A DNA stretch of 64,000 bases from NCBI GenBank assembly GCA_037953745.1, contig JBAKBP010013007.1, positions 1 to 64,000 on the forward strand, given 5' to 3'. Shown piece after piece: positions 29,496 through 40,895 of the stretch. Each line of letters starts with the position of its first letter. The stretch's first letter is position 1. Source of the DNA: Lithodes maja (Eukaryota; Arthropoda; Malacostraca; Decapoda; Lithodidae). Both the position numbers and the translations under genes were made by a program. The notes beneath the pieces are model-generated. The model worked only from the letters and a program-made list of their open reading frames with translations. It was not told the origin of the DNA and did no database searches.

Positions 29496-31130
29496 TGGTA
29501 GGCTACTACTCTTAGACCAATTTAATACTGACGGCTCCGATTTACCATCCTGACAACACATTTAGATCCAAATAGGTACGGGATGATAGATACAAACATA
29601 CTGCAGTAATCTTAAGCTTGATATTAATATAAGGAACATTTTACCGTTTACAACTCTTAAGATTGGTACCGTATCTAATTATCTCTATACCATTAACCTG
29701 GGACCAATCCATTACCGTACTGGGACAGTCTCTTAACCTAGGAGTAGGACTCGAATCTTGCTGTCTGTATCCACCCCATTCCTCTCAGTATTATACATCC
29801 CAATTCCGCTAGATACCGGTATCGGCCAGGCTTGCCTTTAGGTCTCTTCGGCCTACCGTATCCTGGGGTATAGGGGGTAATCATACGTCTTCCTGCGGTC
29901 CTTGAACCCTCGTACAGTACACGAGTTCAGCATCCTGCAATCAGCCAATGGGAGGGGTGAATCTCCGATTCTCCGCCATCAGCCTCGCATCGACTCCGTC
30001 CCAAACTGGTTCCCTCTGAATGGAGGGAAAGGAAGCCTAAGTCCGGAGAAGAAGCGGGGAATTATGACAGAGACTGAGGGGTAGGTAGGTGTCTCTCTCG
30101 TAGGCCAGGGGTCACGACAGTGAGGGCCGAGGGCCAGTGCCAGGGATCCCGCCAGAAAAGGGGAAGGTGACCACAAAGGGTGCCATCGCTTGGGTAGGAA
30201 TTGGCGGTCTTTTTACACAAGGGGGCATTACTCTAAATTTGAAAAGGAAGGATTTTTACAGGGAATAACAAAAGGGGTGAAAGGATTTTAGATAGATTTG
30301 AGAATATTAGTTCTCCTCCTGATCTAGGCTAATTCCCTCTTTACATAGACAAGGGTTACTTAACCCTTCTTTACCTGACAAGCGCGATATAGACCGAGGG
30401 GCTAGGGTAGTTATTTGTGCATTTCTAGCCTTGGATTCTGACAGAATTCGTTATATTTACAATATAGAGCATTATTTGTTTTCGGTATGATTTTATTTTA
30501 CATATATGATGTATATATGAACCTTCAAGAGTGCTAAAATAAGTTGGAAAAGCATTTGGGTGGTGAAAAACGAAGATATTGGCCACCCGGTCATAATCTC
30601 AGGCGAGAGAGAGCCACAGGCAACCCTCCCTTCTCGCTGTCTGTGAGGTAACTGAGACGAGCGGGGCGGTGTGGGCCGGTATCTGGGTGTTACATAACGA
30701 TCTTTTATGCAACCCACTTGTGTTACATTATCGCGGGAGAGAAAAATAACCGATAAATGATGATAATAAGAGGAAAAATAGGTGATAATTGAGGAGGGGA
30801 GGGAGGGGGGAATAAGGTGGGGAAGGAAGAGAGGGGGTGGGTGAGAAACACATGGATGAGTACTGGAGGGGAATTATCTCACCTAGAGACAAATTCCTTT
30901 GTTTTGATAGGCCCTTTTTTTTTTTGGAATGCTTTTTTTATGGTCTTGCTTCCGTGAGGCCTATCGCGTTCCCTATAGGAAGCCTTCCATGAGGCCCATC
31001 GCGCTTAAGGGGTTAAACGATACATTTCCCTTAAATATAGGGAAGAGTGAATGAAAGGGAAAAAGTCTTACAGTTAAGTCAAACCTTACAACATATACCA
31101 AAAGGGAAAGTACAATTTCTTCCCATTACA
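29496..31130 (-). repeat. Gypsy 3' LTR (interrupted by a TTAA element)
   Basis: Closely similar to 45450-46455 once the 639-bp insert at 30374-31012 is removed. On the minus strand it starts TGTAATGGGAAGAAATTG and ends near gtctaagagtagta...cca. The left end abuts the (tta)n tail of the first L2 copy. The short frames inside (for example 29902-30084) recur in the other LTR and are not genes. Confidence 0.75.
30374..31012. mobile_element. 639-bp TTAA-type non-autonomous element in the LTR
   Basis: Present in this LTR and absent from the other, which shows the empty site ttcttaaatgatac. The right flank is TTAA (31013-31016); the left flank is TTTA (30370-30373), presumably a mutated TTAA. The inner ends share aagcgcgat in inverse orientation. 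The right end has a duplicated gaggcc(t/c)atcgcg block. Parts (gtgataattgagg..., a purine-rich block) resemble the elements at 50418-52540. Confidence 0.8.
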
Positions 31131-31440
31131 CAGCTCTACCTTTTCTTTGAAGACTTTTTACCTCATTCACTCTTTCATCAACATAAACATTATACAGTTA
31201 CCAATTAATCCAGCCTTAACTTATTACAGCAGAATTTCTGATCCGCCTGGCATCTTACCAAGCCCAGAGCTCGCAGTCTATATACCCAACGTCTTAGAAT
31301 CTGAAACATTACTGTACTGTACTCTGCCTGTGGGGCGTCCCTTCCTTCATCAACAAATCACTATACCACTCTATAAAGTGTCCCTCCTTTTCAGGAGAGT
31401 GCCAACCAGGCACTATCTTGTCCCCGTAGAGACAGCCTCT
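31131..31440 (-). other. Gypsy 3' non-coding region
   Basis: Internal retrotransposon sequence between the 3' LTR and the RTE insertion. On the minus strand a purine-rich stretch (agaaaaggtagag) directly precedes the LTR start and could be the polypurine tract. No coding content. Confidence 0.45.
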
Positions 31441-31456
31441 CTATCTATCTATCTAT

Positions 31457-32707
31457 CTATTGCCTGACGCCGTGATCCCCGAAGGGGTGGCCACGAACGA
31501 ACCGCCCCCATGCACCTCTGTCCCCAGTCAGTCGACGCCCCTCCCCCCAACCAGCACCGCCTTCATTCATGTAGTTCCTCACTCCATCCTTCCACCTCAT
31601 ATTCGGTCTACCTCTCCCCCTCTGTCCCTCCACCTCGCTCTCGTACACCCTCTTAGTCATTCTCTCGCTTTCCATACGTTCCATATGGCCGAACCATCTC
31701 AAGTTGTTCCTTTTCACACTTTCCAGCACATCTACCTCCACACCACACCTCCTTCTTACTTCCTCATTAGTCTGTCTATCCCTCCATGTAATTCCGCACG
31801 CACTCCTTAAGTAATTCATTTCCACTGCTCTCACTCTTGGTCTGAGTCTCTCAACCAACGTCCATGCTTCGCTTCCGTAAGTCAGTGTCGGGATTACCAC
31901 ACTGTCATGCAAGGACTTCTTCACTTCCATACTGACCACCCTATTTCTTGTTACTGCTTTTAGCGTTCCTACAACCCTCTTCCCCTGTTGTACCCTCTCC
32001 CGCACCTCTTCATCCATAGTCCCATCTTTACTCAACACACTGCCCAGATACTTAAAAGAGTTGACGATCTCCATAGCCTGACCGTTCAGCTTCACCTCAC
32101 ACTCTGTGACTTCACCCCTTTCGAAGACCATAACCTTGCTCTTCCCCGTATTTACCTTCAAATTCCGTTTTTCGCACACTGTTCCAAACTCATTTACCAG
32201 ACCCTGCAACTCCCATTCATTATCACTCATCAGAACTGTATCATCCGCAAACAGCAGTATAGGTAGCTTCCACTCAATTCCCTCCCTTTTCAGCGATACA
32301 CCAACATCCACTGCTCTTGATAGTATTTCTTTCATAACTGCATCCATATATACAGTAAACAACCACGGGGACATCACACACCCCTGTTTCAAACCAACAT
32401 TCAGGTCAAAGAACTCGCTCTGCTCACTCTCCACACGTACTGCCGCCTTTGCACCCTCATACATGCTCTTCACTGCTTTCAGCAACTTGCCCTCTGCTCC
32501 GTATATTCTAAGTACTTTCCACAAACCTTCTCTATCCACTCTGTCATAGGCCTTCTCCAAGTCCATAAAGGCAACACACACCTTTTGTTTCTTCTCCAGA
32601 TACTTCTCCACAACACAATTCAGGGTAAAAATCTGATCTACACATCCTCTTCCCTTCCTAAAGCCTCCCTGCTCGTCGCCTATCCATTTCTCCGTTCTCA
32701 CTCTCAC
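31457..32707 (-). pseudogene. RTE-type reverse transcriptase, main part
   Basis: 416 residues with GGFRKGRGCVDQIF (14-27), DLEKAYDRVDR (49-59), GLKQGCVMSP (105-114), LLFADDTVLMS (151-161) and FKYLGSVL, then the C-terminal LRWFGHMERM and RGRGRP. The ATG used here is internal: the true frame enters from 32690 upward through a frameshift inside a gagagtgagagtgag repeat. The TAG stop at 31457-31459 is formed by the first unit of the (atag)n tail, so the element has essentially no 3' UTR. Confidence 0.88.
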
Positions 32708-33635
32708 TCTCTACCCTACTGTATACCTTCCCTACTACGCTTAGAAGACATATTCCTCGGTGGTTACCACACACTCCTCTTTCCCCTTTGCCCTTATATA
32801 GGGGGACTATTATGCCAGTCTTCCAGTCATCGGGTGCACTCCCCTTCTCCCATGCTAGTTTGCACATTTTCCATACCCATTCTATCACTATCTCACCACC
32901 ATACCTCAACATTTCCCCACACACTCCATCTGTTCCTGGTGCTTTCCCCAACTTCACTCTTTTCATGGCTTCCCACACTTCTGACCTCCTGATCCCCACC
33001 TCCTCCTCCACTACTTCTCTTCTTCTCCCTCCCATACCATATCCAGCTATGTTTGCTGGCTCTTCATTCCTTTCATTTAGCAACTCACTGAAGTACTCCC
33101 TCCATCTTTCGACTCTCTCTTGCTTCTCGGCTAGCATTCTCCCATTCTTATCTTTCACACCCTTACTGTTTCCCTTGCTACCTTCCCTAACTTTCTTGAC
33201 TTCTTTCCAGAACAGTTTCTTACTCTCCCTCCATTTTACACTCAGATTCCTTCCAAATTCCTCATCTACTCTTCTCTTACTTTCCTTCACTACTCTCTTC
33301 ACCACCCTCTTACTCTCCACGTACCTCGCTCGTTTCTGTCTCTCGGAATCTTCATTCCCTCTACTACCCAACCACTCTCTATATGCTTTCTTCTTTTCTT
33401 CCACAGCTATTCTTACCTCTTCTGTCCACCATGCTGTACCTTTCACTCCCCTCCCTCTTCTCCTCACTCCACACACCTCCTCACATGCTGCACAGATCTC
33501 ATCCTTAAACACCTTGCTCATCTCCTCCACTTCCTCCATAACTTCCAGGTCGAACCCACCTAGTCGTCTTTCCACTGCTCTCCTGTACTCCTCCCTGACT
33601 TCCTCCTCCTGCAACCTCTCCACCCTCCTCACCAT
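32658..33635 (-). pseudogene. RTE-type LINE linker and N-terminal RT
   Basis: 325 residues: a charged helical linker followed by RT motifs GKAPGTDGVCGEMLRYGG, DDWKTGIIVPLYKGKG and NHRGICLLSVVGKVYSRV. The last ~17 residues are out of frame after the slip near 32695. The ATG is internal: the same frame continues upstream through a single TGA (33648-33650) into the endonuclease, and that stop probably arose from CGA. Confidence 0.85.
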
Positions 33636-33647
33636 TCCACCCTCCTC

Positions 33648-34460
33648 TCACCTCCCTCCCGCTCTCCTCACCCACTTCTTTTGTATCCTAACCTTAGCTA
33701 CCACTACATAATGATCAGACAGACCCCCTCCAATACCCCTATACACCCTAGCATCCATCACAGATTTCTTCATTCGTTCATCCACACATAGATAATCAAT
33801 CAATGACTTTCGTTCCACCACTGTCTTATCCTTCATTGTCAACATCCGTTTCCACGTGTACCTGTGGATCATTCTGTGTCGGCAGAAGGTGTTGGCTATC
33901 CACAGCCTCCTCCCCACACATACGTCCACAAGTGCACTACCATTCCCATTCACCTCTGATGGTACCCCCCACCCTCCCACCACTCCCTCAACTTTCCTAT
34001 CACCCACCTTACCATTCATATCCCCAATCAGAAATATTCTTTCGTTCTTGTCAAACTTCTCCAGGCACGCCTCCACATTCATCCAGAACTCCTCTTTCTT
34101 TCTTTCAAGTATATCCTCTGTCGGGGCATACACGCATACAATCACCCACGTTTGTATTCCTACTTTCATTCTCACCCACACAATCATTGAACCCACAGAC
34201 CCATACTCTCTTACACATTCCTTCCATTTGCTACTTACAAACAAACATGCACCTTCTCTCGCTATTCCTTCACTCACTCCAGCACACACACCTATTCCAC
34301 ACTCCCACTCTCTCACATCTGAACCTTTCCATTTGGTCTCTGTCATTCCACATACATCCAGCCTGGCATTCACTAACACTTCCAGAACCTCTCTCTCTTT
34401 TGTGCCATCATTCATGCCACTAACATTCCATGTCGCCATTCTCAGAATGTCCGAAGGCAT
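33648..34460 (-). pseudogene. RTE-type AP endonuclease domain
   Basis: 270 residues beginning MPSDILRMATWNVSGMND, with the exonuclease/endonuclease/phosphatase motifs TWNV (residues 9-12), TETKWKG (39-45), VYAPT, LIGDMNGKVGDR, LIDYLC and GLSDHYVVV. It would nick target DNA to prime reverse transcription. All recognisable catalytic motifs are present. The only break is the in-frame TGA at its end. Confidence 0.9.
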
Positions 34461-34838
34461 GTCCTTAGTCGGTCGTGGTTCGACCGGGGTCTCTCTCCAC
34501 CCCTTTATTGCTTGGAAAACCCCAGGAGACCAGGCTAGAGATCAGCGTGGATGCCCGTATCGTGGGAGTCCCTTCACACTCTGTGCGCTGGCTGAGCCTC
34601 GGGACGAAAGGAGTATAACCCCAGTCAACCATAAAGGTACTCAGAGCCAACAGCACGTCCTGATGGGAATGCCACCACCCTAGTCCCAATCACCTGTATG
34701 ACGTTCTACATAACCTAGGCACCTACGTCTCTTAAAGTTTCGCTGCACGGGGGTTTGACCGGAAAGATTAATTAACCATGCGGGGGCCACAGGGGAGTAC
34801 ACAACAAGACGACCACAACAGGGACTCTACTGTACACT

Positions 34839-35262
34839 CTAACAAGATTCTATATAACGCCGGGCCGGCTGACGGGCTCTGGGTGCTAAAATCTCAGGTT
34901 GGTAGTCTTCCTCAACCGGCATTTCAACTTGCTCTACCTGCCAATACTCCTCACCCACGAACGGTTTCACTTTCTCAGCGGCCCTTTTCATAAACACACC
35001 CGTATAGGGATTTACTAGCTTATACGCAGCCCCGTCTCGGACTACTTCCGGGACTCTAAAGGGACCCACCCACTTTGCGTTCAACTTTTGGCTAGTCCCT
35101 GGTAGTGGATTCTCGTTCCTGATCCATACCATGTCGTCCACATTGACCTTTTCATTCCGGCGGTTCCGATTAGAAACGTCTCTAAACTTCCTGGCCATGG
35201 TCAGTGAGGTCTGTTCCAGGACCTCTTTCGCGACGGACATAGCCTCTTGGCGTTCCTCATTT
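34839..35262 (-). pseudogene. Gypsy integrase C-terminal domain
   Basis: Minus strand; residues NEKVNVDDMVWIRNENPLPG, KLNAKWVGPFRV and YKLVNPYTG are the small C-terminal DNA-binding domain of Ty3/gypsy integrases, ending in a basic tail and stop. The ATG at 35240 is internal. The preceding catalytic core (about 200 or more residues) is absent; the sequence upstream is a poly-T/L2 junction near 35262-35284. Confidence 0.75.
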
Positions 35263-35301
35263 TTTTTACATAACTACGTAAACACTGAAACAGCATTGAT
35301 T

Positions 35302-35610
35302 TTTTTTTTTTTTTTTCTATATTCCAACTTACTTCCTCCCGGGCATAGGCTGAGAGCCTTAACATTCACCGCTTGACAATGAACAGTGAAGCCCGTGAGG
35401 TCTTGTTCCAGTCTAGGGAGTGAGACATGTGAAGCACGTAGAGTACAACGAGCACCTGCCATCTTGCCTTCACATGAGGCATGGTGCTCACTCATGGCCC
35501 GAAACGACCCCATCTCTGAAGCCATCTCGTTCCCGTGCTTCACTGTCTCACCCCCTACACTCGGACTCTCACACTTACACACACACAACGCCACCTGTTG
35601 ACCAGATAAC
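35302..35610 (-). mobile_element. Poly-A retroposed insert (SINE-like or processed transcript)
   Basis: Read on the minus strand, the piece ends in 17 A and interrupts L2 sequence between gcattgat and attagagtac, duplicating only about 'att'. It contains a (gt)n stretch near its 5' end and an open frame (MASEMGSFRAMSEHHASC...LTGFTVHCQ) that runs into the A tail without a stop. I recognise no tRNA-like promoter boxes and no known protein. It could be a SINE or a copy of a cellular transcript. Confidence 0.55.
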
Positions 35611-36834
35611 ATTAGAGTACATAATGATCTAGTTGAGAACATTTGCAATGGTGTGGCCTCACTATTGGTCTTGCTTGATCTCTCTGCGGCTTTTGACACA
35701 GTGGATCACGAGTTGTTATTGAGTGATCTTTATGATTGTGGTGTGCGTGACTCCGCTCTCTTGCTTCTTGGGTCGTACTTGTCAGGTAGATCCCAGAGTG
35801 TGATGGTAAATCAAGTGGTCTCGGACTCGACACCCCTGCAGTATGGTGTTCCGCAGGGATCAGTTTTAGGTCCTATCCTATTTATAATTTATATTAGCAG
35901 TTTGTCTCTTCTGCTTCGTGCACATAATGTCACCTTTCACTTTTATGCAGATGACACCCAGATTTATGTGAGAATCACAAATATAGTTGATATACGGAGT
36001 AAGATGGAATTGTTGATGTCTGATATCAAGAAGTGGATGAGAGCGAGAAAACTTAAACTAAATGATGGTAAAACTGATATTCTCATCATCCGAGGAAATA
36101 GAAGAGCTGATGATATAGTAGGTGCCCTCTCCATCAATGTGGGTGGATCTCAGCTGCGACCGGCCAACTCTGTTCGAAATCTGGGTGTATATGTGAACTC
36201 CCGATTAGATTTCAAAGAGCATGTAAACCAGATAGTTAAAAGTTGTTACTTGCACATCAGAAATCTCTATTTGGTGAAGCCGTTTATAACCAGACGTTGC
36301 CTCCTGACGTTGGTTCACTCATTGGTCTTCTCTCGTGTTGATTATTGCAATGCCCTGTTGGTGGGTCTTCCAAATTATATTTTGAAGAAAGTTCAGTCTG
36401 TTCTTAACAGGGCCGCAAGACTAATTTTTGGTGTTCCACCTAGAACTCCTCCTACATCTCTTCACATAGAACTGCACTGGCTGCCAGTAAGAGCAAGAAT
36501 AGAATTTAAGTTGTGTTTGGTGACTTTTAAGGTTCTCAAATTTGGTGAGCCTAGGTACCTTGCGGAGCTGCTCAGGCGCCCACCGGCACACCATGGTGTA
36601 GTTGTGCGTCATGACAATGACCCTTTTCGTCTTGATGAACCAAGGGCTTTCCAGCAGTCTTCTTTCTTTGAGAGGTCATTCTCCTACATGTCTCCGAGGT
36701 TGTATAACAGGTTGCCGCTGTCCATGAGACAACTGAGTTCTGTTGAATGCTTCAAGAGACAACTTAAGACTTTTCTCTTTGAGAGAAGCTATGATCTTGA
36801 GAGAGGTGTCATGACAGATGGCTATAGAGTTTAG
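35611..36834 (+). pseudogene. L2-type reverse transcriptase, second copy
   Basis: An unbroken frame from the insert junction to the stop, lacking everything N-terminal of motif 3. It includes SAAFDTVDHELL, GVPQGSVLGP, FYADDTQIY and the full C-terminal region. The ATG at 35653 is internal. It provides the uninterrupted reference for the copy split by the Tigger-like/piggyBac insertion. Confidence 0.9.
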
Positions 36835-37009
36835 GCTATTTTGCCACTGCTAGTGATTGTTAAATGTGTGTTGTATATAAGCCTTCTTTTGATGCATTGA
36901 TTTTTGTTCTTTTTTCTTTCTCTTTTCGAGCGCTAGTGAATTCTTCGGAAAAATTGGCGCTTATGAGAAATAAGTAACATGCTTATTATTATTATTTATT
37001 ATTAAATTA

Positions 37010-37310
37010 GGCCAGTAAAACAGCGACTCGGCCTTCATGATACTCTTAAATCTACCCAGATGACCAGACTCTTGGTCATGTGCCAGATTCAACGCAGCTT
37101 TCTTCAGCTCACTCGGCACAACTAGAAGGTAATGCAGACTTCCGTCCGACTTAGCCACTACAAAATAAAGAACTCCTTGGTCCACTACAAACTGATTGAG
37201 CGTGGCTCGAGGATAGCGATGCTTAGGTAAGGCCCCACCTTCGAGGAAAACTATGAGATCCTTCCATCGGGCCTCCTGACACTGCAACTCCCTCATCTCG
37301 GCGCTGGTCT
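37010..37310 (-). pseudogene. Gypsy integrase zinc-binding (H2C2) region, truncated
   Basis: Minus strand: KTSAEMRELQCQEARWKDLI, then QGVLYFV, HDQESGHLGRFKSI and FYWPNL. These are the region after RNase H and the HH half of the integrase HHCC zinc domain. The CC half and catalytic core are cut away by the L2 copy. The residues before KTSAEM in this frame belong to the CR1 tail. Confidence 0.8.
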
Positions 37311-37540
37311 TACAAAGGAGTACAAAGGAGTACAAAGGAAATCAAGCAACAACAGATCTAGTGACCCTTCTAGGTTGCTTGTCCTCCAAAACACTGAGGA
37401 TCAAGTGTCCAAACAGTGGTTTAGAGTGGGTAAGGGAACATTGGAAAGGGAATTACTGCCCTGGAACTAATGTCCGTGGCAGGATTAGGAAGTTAGTAGG
37501 GGACAGATGGGTTAGTAACTGAGGGGGGGATAAAATAAAG

Positions 37541-39373
37541 TTATTCATTTACAAACGCAGTTAGTCGCGGATTTGATGCGAGATATTTGTCTAGGCGGAG
37601 TTTAAATGAATCAACGGTGATGCAGTCTATAACGTTTCGGGGAAGCCCATTCCACAAGTTGACAACTCGATTGAAGAAGAAATTCTTAGATTCGTGTGAG
37701 TTAAAAGATTTACCAATAATTTTGCAACCGTTTCCCCGCGTGTAATTAGATTGGTCGATAGTGAAGTACTTACTACAGTTCATATTGTCGATGCCTTTGA
37801 TGATTTTGAACACTTGAATTAAGTCACCTCTTAATCTGCGCTGGGTTAAAGGAAATAGATTTAATTCTCTAAGATGCTCTTCGTATGGTTTGTTCTTTAG
37901 GCTAGGTATCATTTTGGTAACTCTACGTTGAACTCGTTCTAGCTTGTTTATATCTTTTTGGTAATAAGGGCACCAGGATTGAACGCAGTATTCCAGAAGA
38001 GGGCGGACTAAGGATTTGTAAAGGGTTAGGATAACTTCTTTGGATTTATGCTCAAATGACCTGCCTATAAAGCCAATTATTTTGTTTGCCTTCTTAACAA
38101 CTTCTGAACATTGTTGACTCGGTTTTAGGTTACTCGATATTGTTACTCCCAGATCGGTTTCTCTGTTTACATTCTTAAGCTGAGTGCCATTCATCGAATA
38201 GTTTGCTTTCTCATTTAGGTATCCGATATGTAGTACTTTACATTTATCCGCATTGAAACTCATTTGCCAAATTTGGGCCCATGACAATTTATCTAGATTG
38301 TGTTGCATATCGTCAACTTGTTCTTTTGAGAGTACGCTATTTGCAATTTTTGTATCGTCAGCAAATTTTGAGATTGTACAGGTGAGACCCTCATCTATGT
38401 CGTTGATGTAAATTAGAAAGAGAATTGGTCCTAGTACCGATCCCTGGGGTACCCCGCTACTTACATTGGTCCATTTAGATGCCTTACCGTTTATGACTAC
38501 TCTTTGCTTTCTGTCGCTGAGCCAATTTTCTATCCATTTCAACACACCGTCTTGTATTCCATGCGCTTTTAGTTTTAGCAGTAAACGTTTGTGGGGAACT
38601 TTGTCAAAGGCCTTTTGAAAATCAAGGTATATAATATCTACAGCTTTACTCTCATCGTAGAGGTTGAGGATATCGTGGAAGAAGTCTAAGAGGTTTGTTA
38701 AACAGGAACGTTTTTTACGAAAGCCGTGTTGAGTATCTTTAAGTATGTTATTTTCCTCTAAGTGATTTACGAGTCTGTCTCGTATGACCGTTTCTAGCAT
38801 TTTACATACAACTGAGGGTAAGCTAATTGGATGATAGTTACTGGGTAGGGATTTGCTGCCTTTTTTTAATATCGGTGTTACGTTGGCTAGCTTCCACTGA
38901 TCAGGCATAGTTCCAGACTGCAAGGATTTATTGAATAGTAATGTCAGTGGTTTGGAGAGCTCATCCTTAGCTTCCTTTAGAACTCTAGGCGAGATTGTAT
39001 CAGGTTCAGGCGTTTTATTTACCTTGAGTTTATCTAAACAATTCAATACTTCTCTCTCTGTAACGGTGATATTGCTTAGAACATCTGAATTATCAATCTG
39101 AATCGGCGATGGTGTAGGAATATCACTGAGGTCTTCTGTTGTAAAAACTGATGCAAAGAGGGTATTGAGGGCATTACTCATTTGTACTTCGTCTTTGGTG
39201 TATTTTCCATTTTCATCGACTAACGGTCCAACAGTTGAAGTAACTACTTTTTTCTTTCTGATATAACTATAGAATTCTTTCGGGTTTGTTTTACTTTGAT
39301 TCGCAATATGTAACTCTAAGGTCTTTTTACTTTGCTTAACCCTTGGTTCCCGGATGACCTCATGTACGCCCAT
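37541..39373 (-). pseudogene. CR1-type reverse transcriptase
   Basis: 610 residues open, of which the first ~12 are TTAA-element sequence; the LINE part starts KQSKKTLELHIANQSK. RT motifs: KTPEPDTISP (120-129), NYHPISLPSVVCK (179-191), YLDFQKAFDKVP (249-260), SGVPQGSVLGP (306-316) and KFADD (336-340). The C-terminal CR1 region follows (QRRVTKMIPSLKNKPYEEHL, FFFNRVVNLWNGLP). No stop within it. The polymerase aspartates are intact. Confidence 0.92.
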
Positions 39374-39819
39374 AAAAAAGCATGTAACAGGTACCCGGAA
39401 GGCCTCTTATGCACCCACGACGTCACAGCCTGTGAGCTTGCTGTGCGAGGCGTCGGTCCGACGCATGTAAACAACAGCCGGCTGGACCGACGCTCCGCAT
39501 CTCCGGCCACAAGAAGGAGAGCGTCGCTTGTTCTTGTGTGCCTGTATGTTGTTGTTCAGTATCGAAAAGTGGTGTAAAGTGGCTGGTTTGGCCATAAAGT
39601 TATCTCCAATGAAATCATCATCACAGCTCACCCAGTTGACTTAGAGAGCTCTACTTAATGCCATTTTACAGGTAAATAACACAGCTACGCTTGGGGATGC
39701 GCGGGAATGCGGTAAGCAGTCTGATTAACGAATATACGGTAGCCTAGCCTAGACGTTTTTCGGCCAAAACACCCGGGTTTCGAGGAATATATATATAATA
39801 CATAGCCGGGGCTGGAGGG
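39340..39819 (-). mobile_element. 480-bp TTAA-flanked non-autonomous element, copy 3
   Basis: TTAA at 39336-39339 and 39820-39823. Inverted relative to copies 1 and 2 and closely similar to them, except that its terminal block reads ccgggaaccaaggg instead of ccgtggtgagaggg. Excision at TTAA would restore the CR1 frame (…KKLIKQSKK…), a clean case of insertion in an open frame. Confidence 0.9.
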
Positions 39820-39850
39820 TTAATTAACTTTTTGGCTTTGCGTCGTAGCT

Positions 39851-40895
39851 CTAAAATTTCACCCGTTCTTCGTCATTTTGTGAGGATTTTAATCTATCAT
39901 TAGCAAATTTTTTAACAAGCAGGCAGTTTGAAATATCTTTGTTCCAGCATTTGGGCTTATTATTATGGCCTGGACGCCGTATTTTCGATGGTATGCAGTC
40001 TTGCACTGCTTTTAGGTAAGTAGTTTCGAATAACTTCCAAGATGTATTTATGTCGTTATTGTTAATTAAAAAGCTCCAGTCAGTTTCTTTAAACATAGCT
40101 CTAAGTTTATGGAAGTTTGCTTTCTTGAAATTAGGGACTTTTTCGATGCTACTATTTGGTTCGTTACTAGTAAACTTTAAAGTGAAAGTTATCGTACGAT
40201 GGTCGCTGTTACTAAATTCATCACCAACATTCAAATTCTCTATTAATTCTTCTTTTGTTGCAAGTACAATGTCAAGAACGTTATTACCACGGGTCGGCGT
40301 TCGAACAAATTGATAAAGCGAACTCTCTTGCAAGTTCGTATACAAGTCATGTCCGGAGTGTGAAGTAAGAGTATCGCCCCACTTGGTCACAGGTAAATTA
40401 AAGTCGCCAAAAATTACGGTGTCTTGTGAGTTACTTACATCTGCAATTTGTTCGTAAATTTCTCGGTCAGTTTGCACTGATTGAGCTGGAGGTCTGTATA
40501 TTAATGCAAGTATTATTTTTGTACCTTTATTATTCTTTAGTAGCACAAAAGATGCATCGACGTTCACAATTTGAGGTTTTGACAAGAGGATAGGGTTAAG
40601 ACTTTCTTTGATATAAAGTAAAACGCCACCTCCATTTCGATTTATTCGGCTTTTCTCAAACATTACATAACCGGGAAGTGAATACTCTGCTAAAAAGTCT
40701 CTATCTTCTGTATTGAGCCAAGATTCTGTTATGCCAATCACATCATAATTTTCTGTAAACACTAGCTCCTCTAAATCTGAAAATTTATTGCGTATGCTAC
40801 GAGCGTTTGCATAGAAAACCTTTAAATTTGTTATTTTAGAACTCACGGAACGCTCTTTAATAATATTTTTGGTTCTTGTCGGATCTACATTTATG
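39851..40895 (-). pseudogene. CR1-type endonuclease domain
   Basis: Minus strand, from near NINVDPTRTKN: endonuclease motifs LKVFYANARSIRNK, IGITESWLN, GGVLLYIK, LIYRPPA, VIFGDFNLP, VLDIVLA and SNSDHRTITF are all present in order. Downstream, QDCIPSKIRRPGHNNKPKCW leads to the RT linker. A one-base loss near 39863 (ERVKF then stop) breaks the frame just before the TTAA element. The endonuclease is read in the same frame as the gypsy RNase H upstream, by chance. Confidence 0.9.

Larger units (their letters stand above)
31441..34740 (-). mobile_element. RTE-type LINE, nearly full length
   Basis: It encodes an AP-type endonuclease and reverse transcriptase in three open segments separated by one nonsense codon and one frameshift. 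The 3' end on the minus strand is ccccttcggggatcacggcg followed by (atag)n at 31441-31459. The 5' end lies somewhere near 34740, where sequence passes into gypsy DNA; the exact boundary and target duplication are not clear. Family assignment (RTE/Proto2-like) rests on compact organisation, absence of ORF1 and the microsatellite tail. Confidence 0.8.
35284..37003 (+). mobile_element. L2-type LINE, second copy, 5'-truncated
   Basis: Begins with actgaaacagcattgat (matching 22894-22910 of copy 1) and ends in the same 3' UTR and (tta)n tail (36980-37003). A foreign 309-bp piece with a 17-T run sits at 35302-35610. It lies exactly where the gypsy integrase core should be. The two L2 copies are nearly identical over the shared ~1.3 kb. 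Confidence 0.9.
37314..40895 (-). mobile_element. CR1-type LINE inside gypsy, with a TTAA element in it
   Basis: Bounded by ttac on both sides (37310-37313 and 40896-40899); removing it rejoins the gypsy frame DQKWLG to KTSAEM. The 3' end on the minus strand has tandem ctttgtactc units. It contains endonuclease (40890 to about 39860) and RT (39335-37541). A 480-bp TTAA element at 39340-39819 splits the two. ORF1 is missing (5' truncation near the start of ORF2). Confidence 0.88.

Noticed and set aside
29902..30176. Short frames repeated at 45851-46169
   Set aside because: They lie within the two LTR copies and are duplicated for that reason only.
32788..34683. Long plus-strand frames (206-307 residues)
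   Set aside because: They are antisense shadows of the RTE endonuclease and RT, Ser/Thr/Pro/Leu-rich as expected from the complement.
40050..40313. 87-residue plus-strand frame
   Set aside because: Antisense to the CR1 endonuclease.
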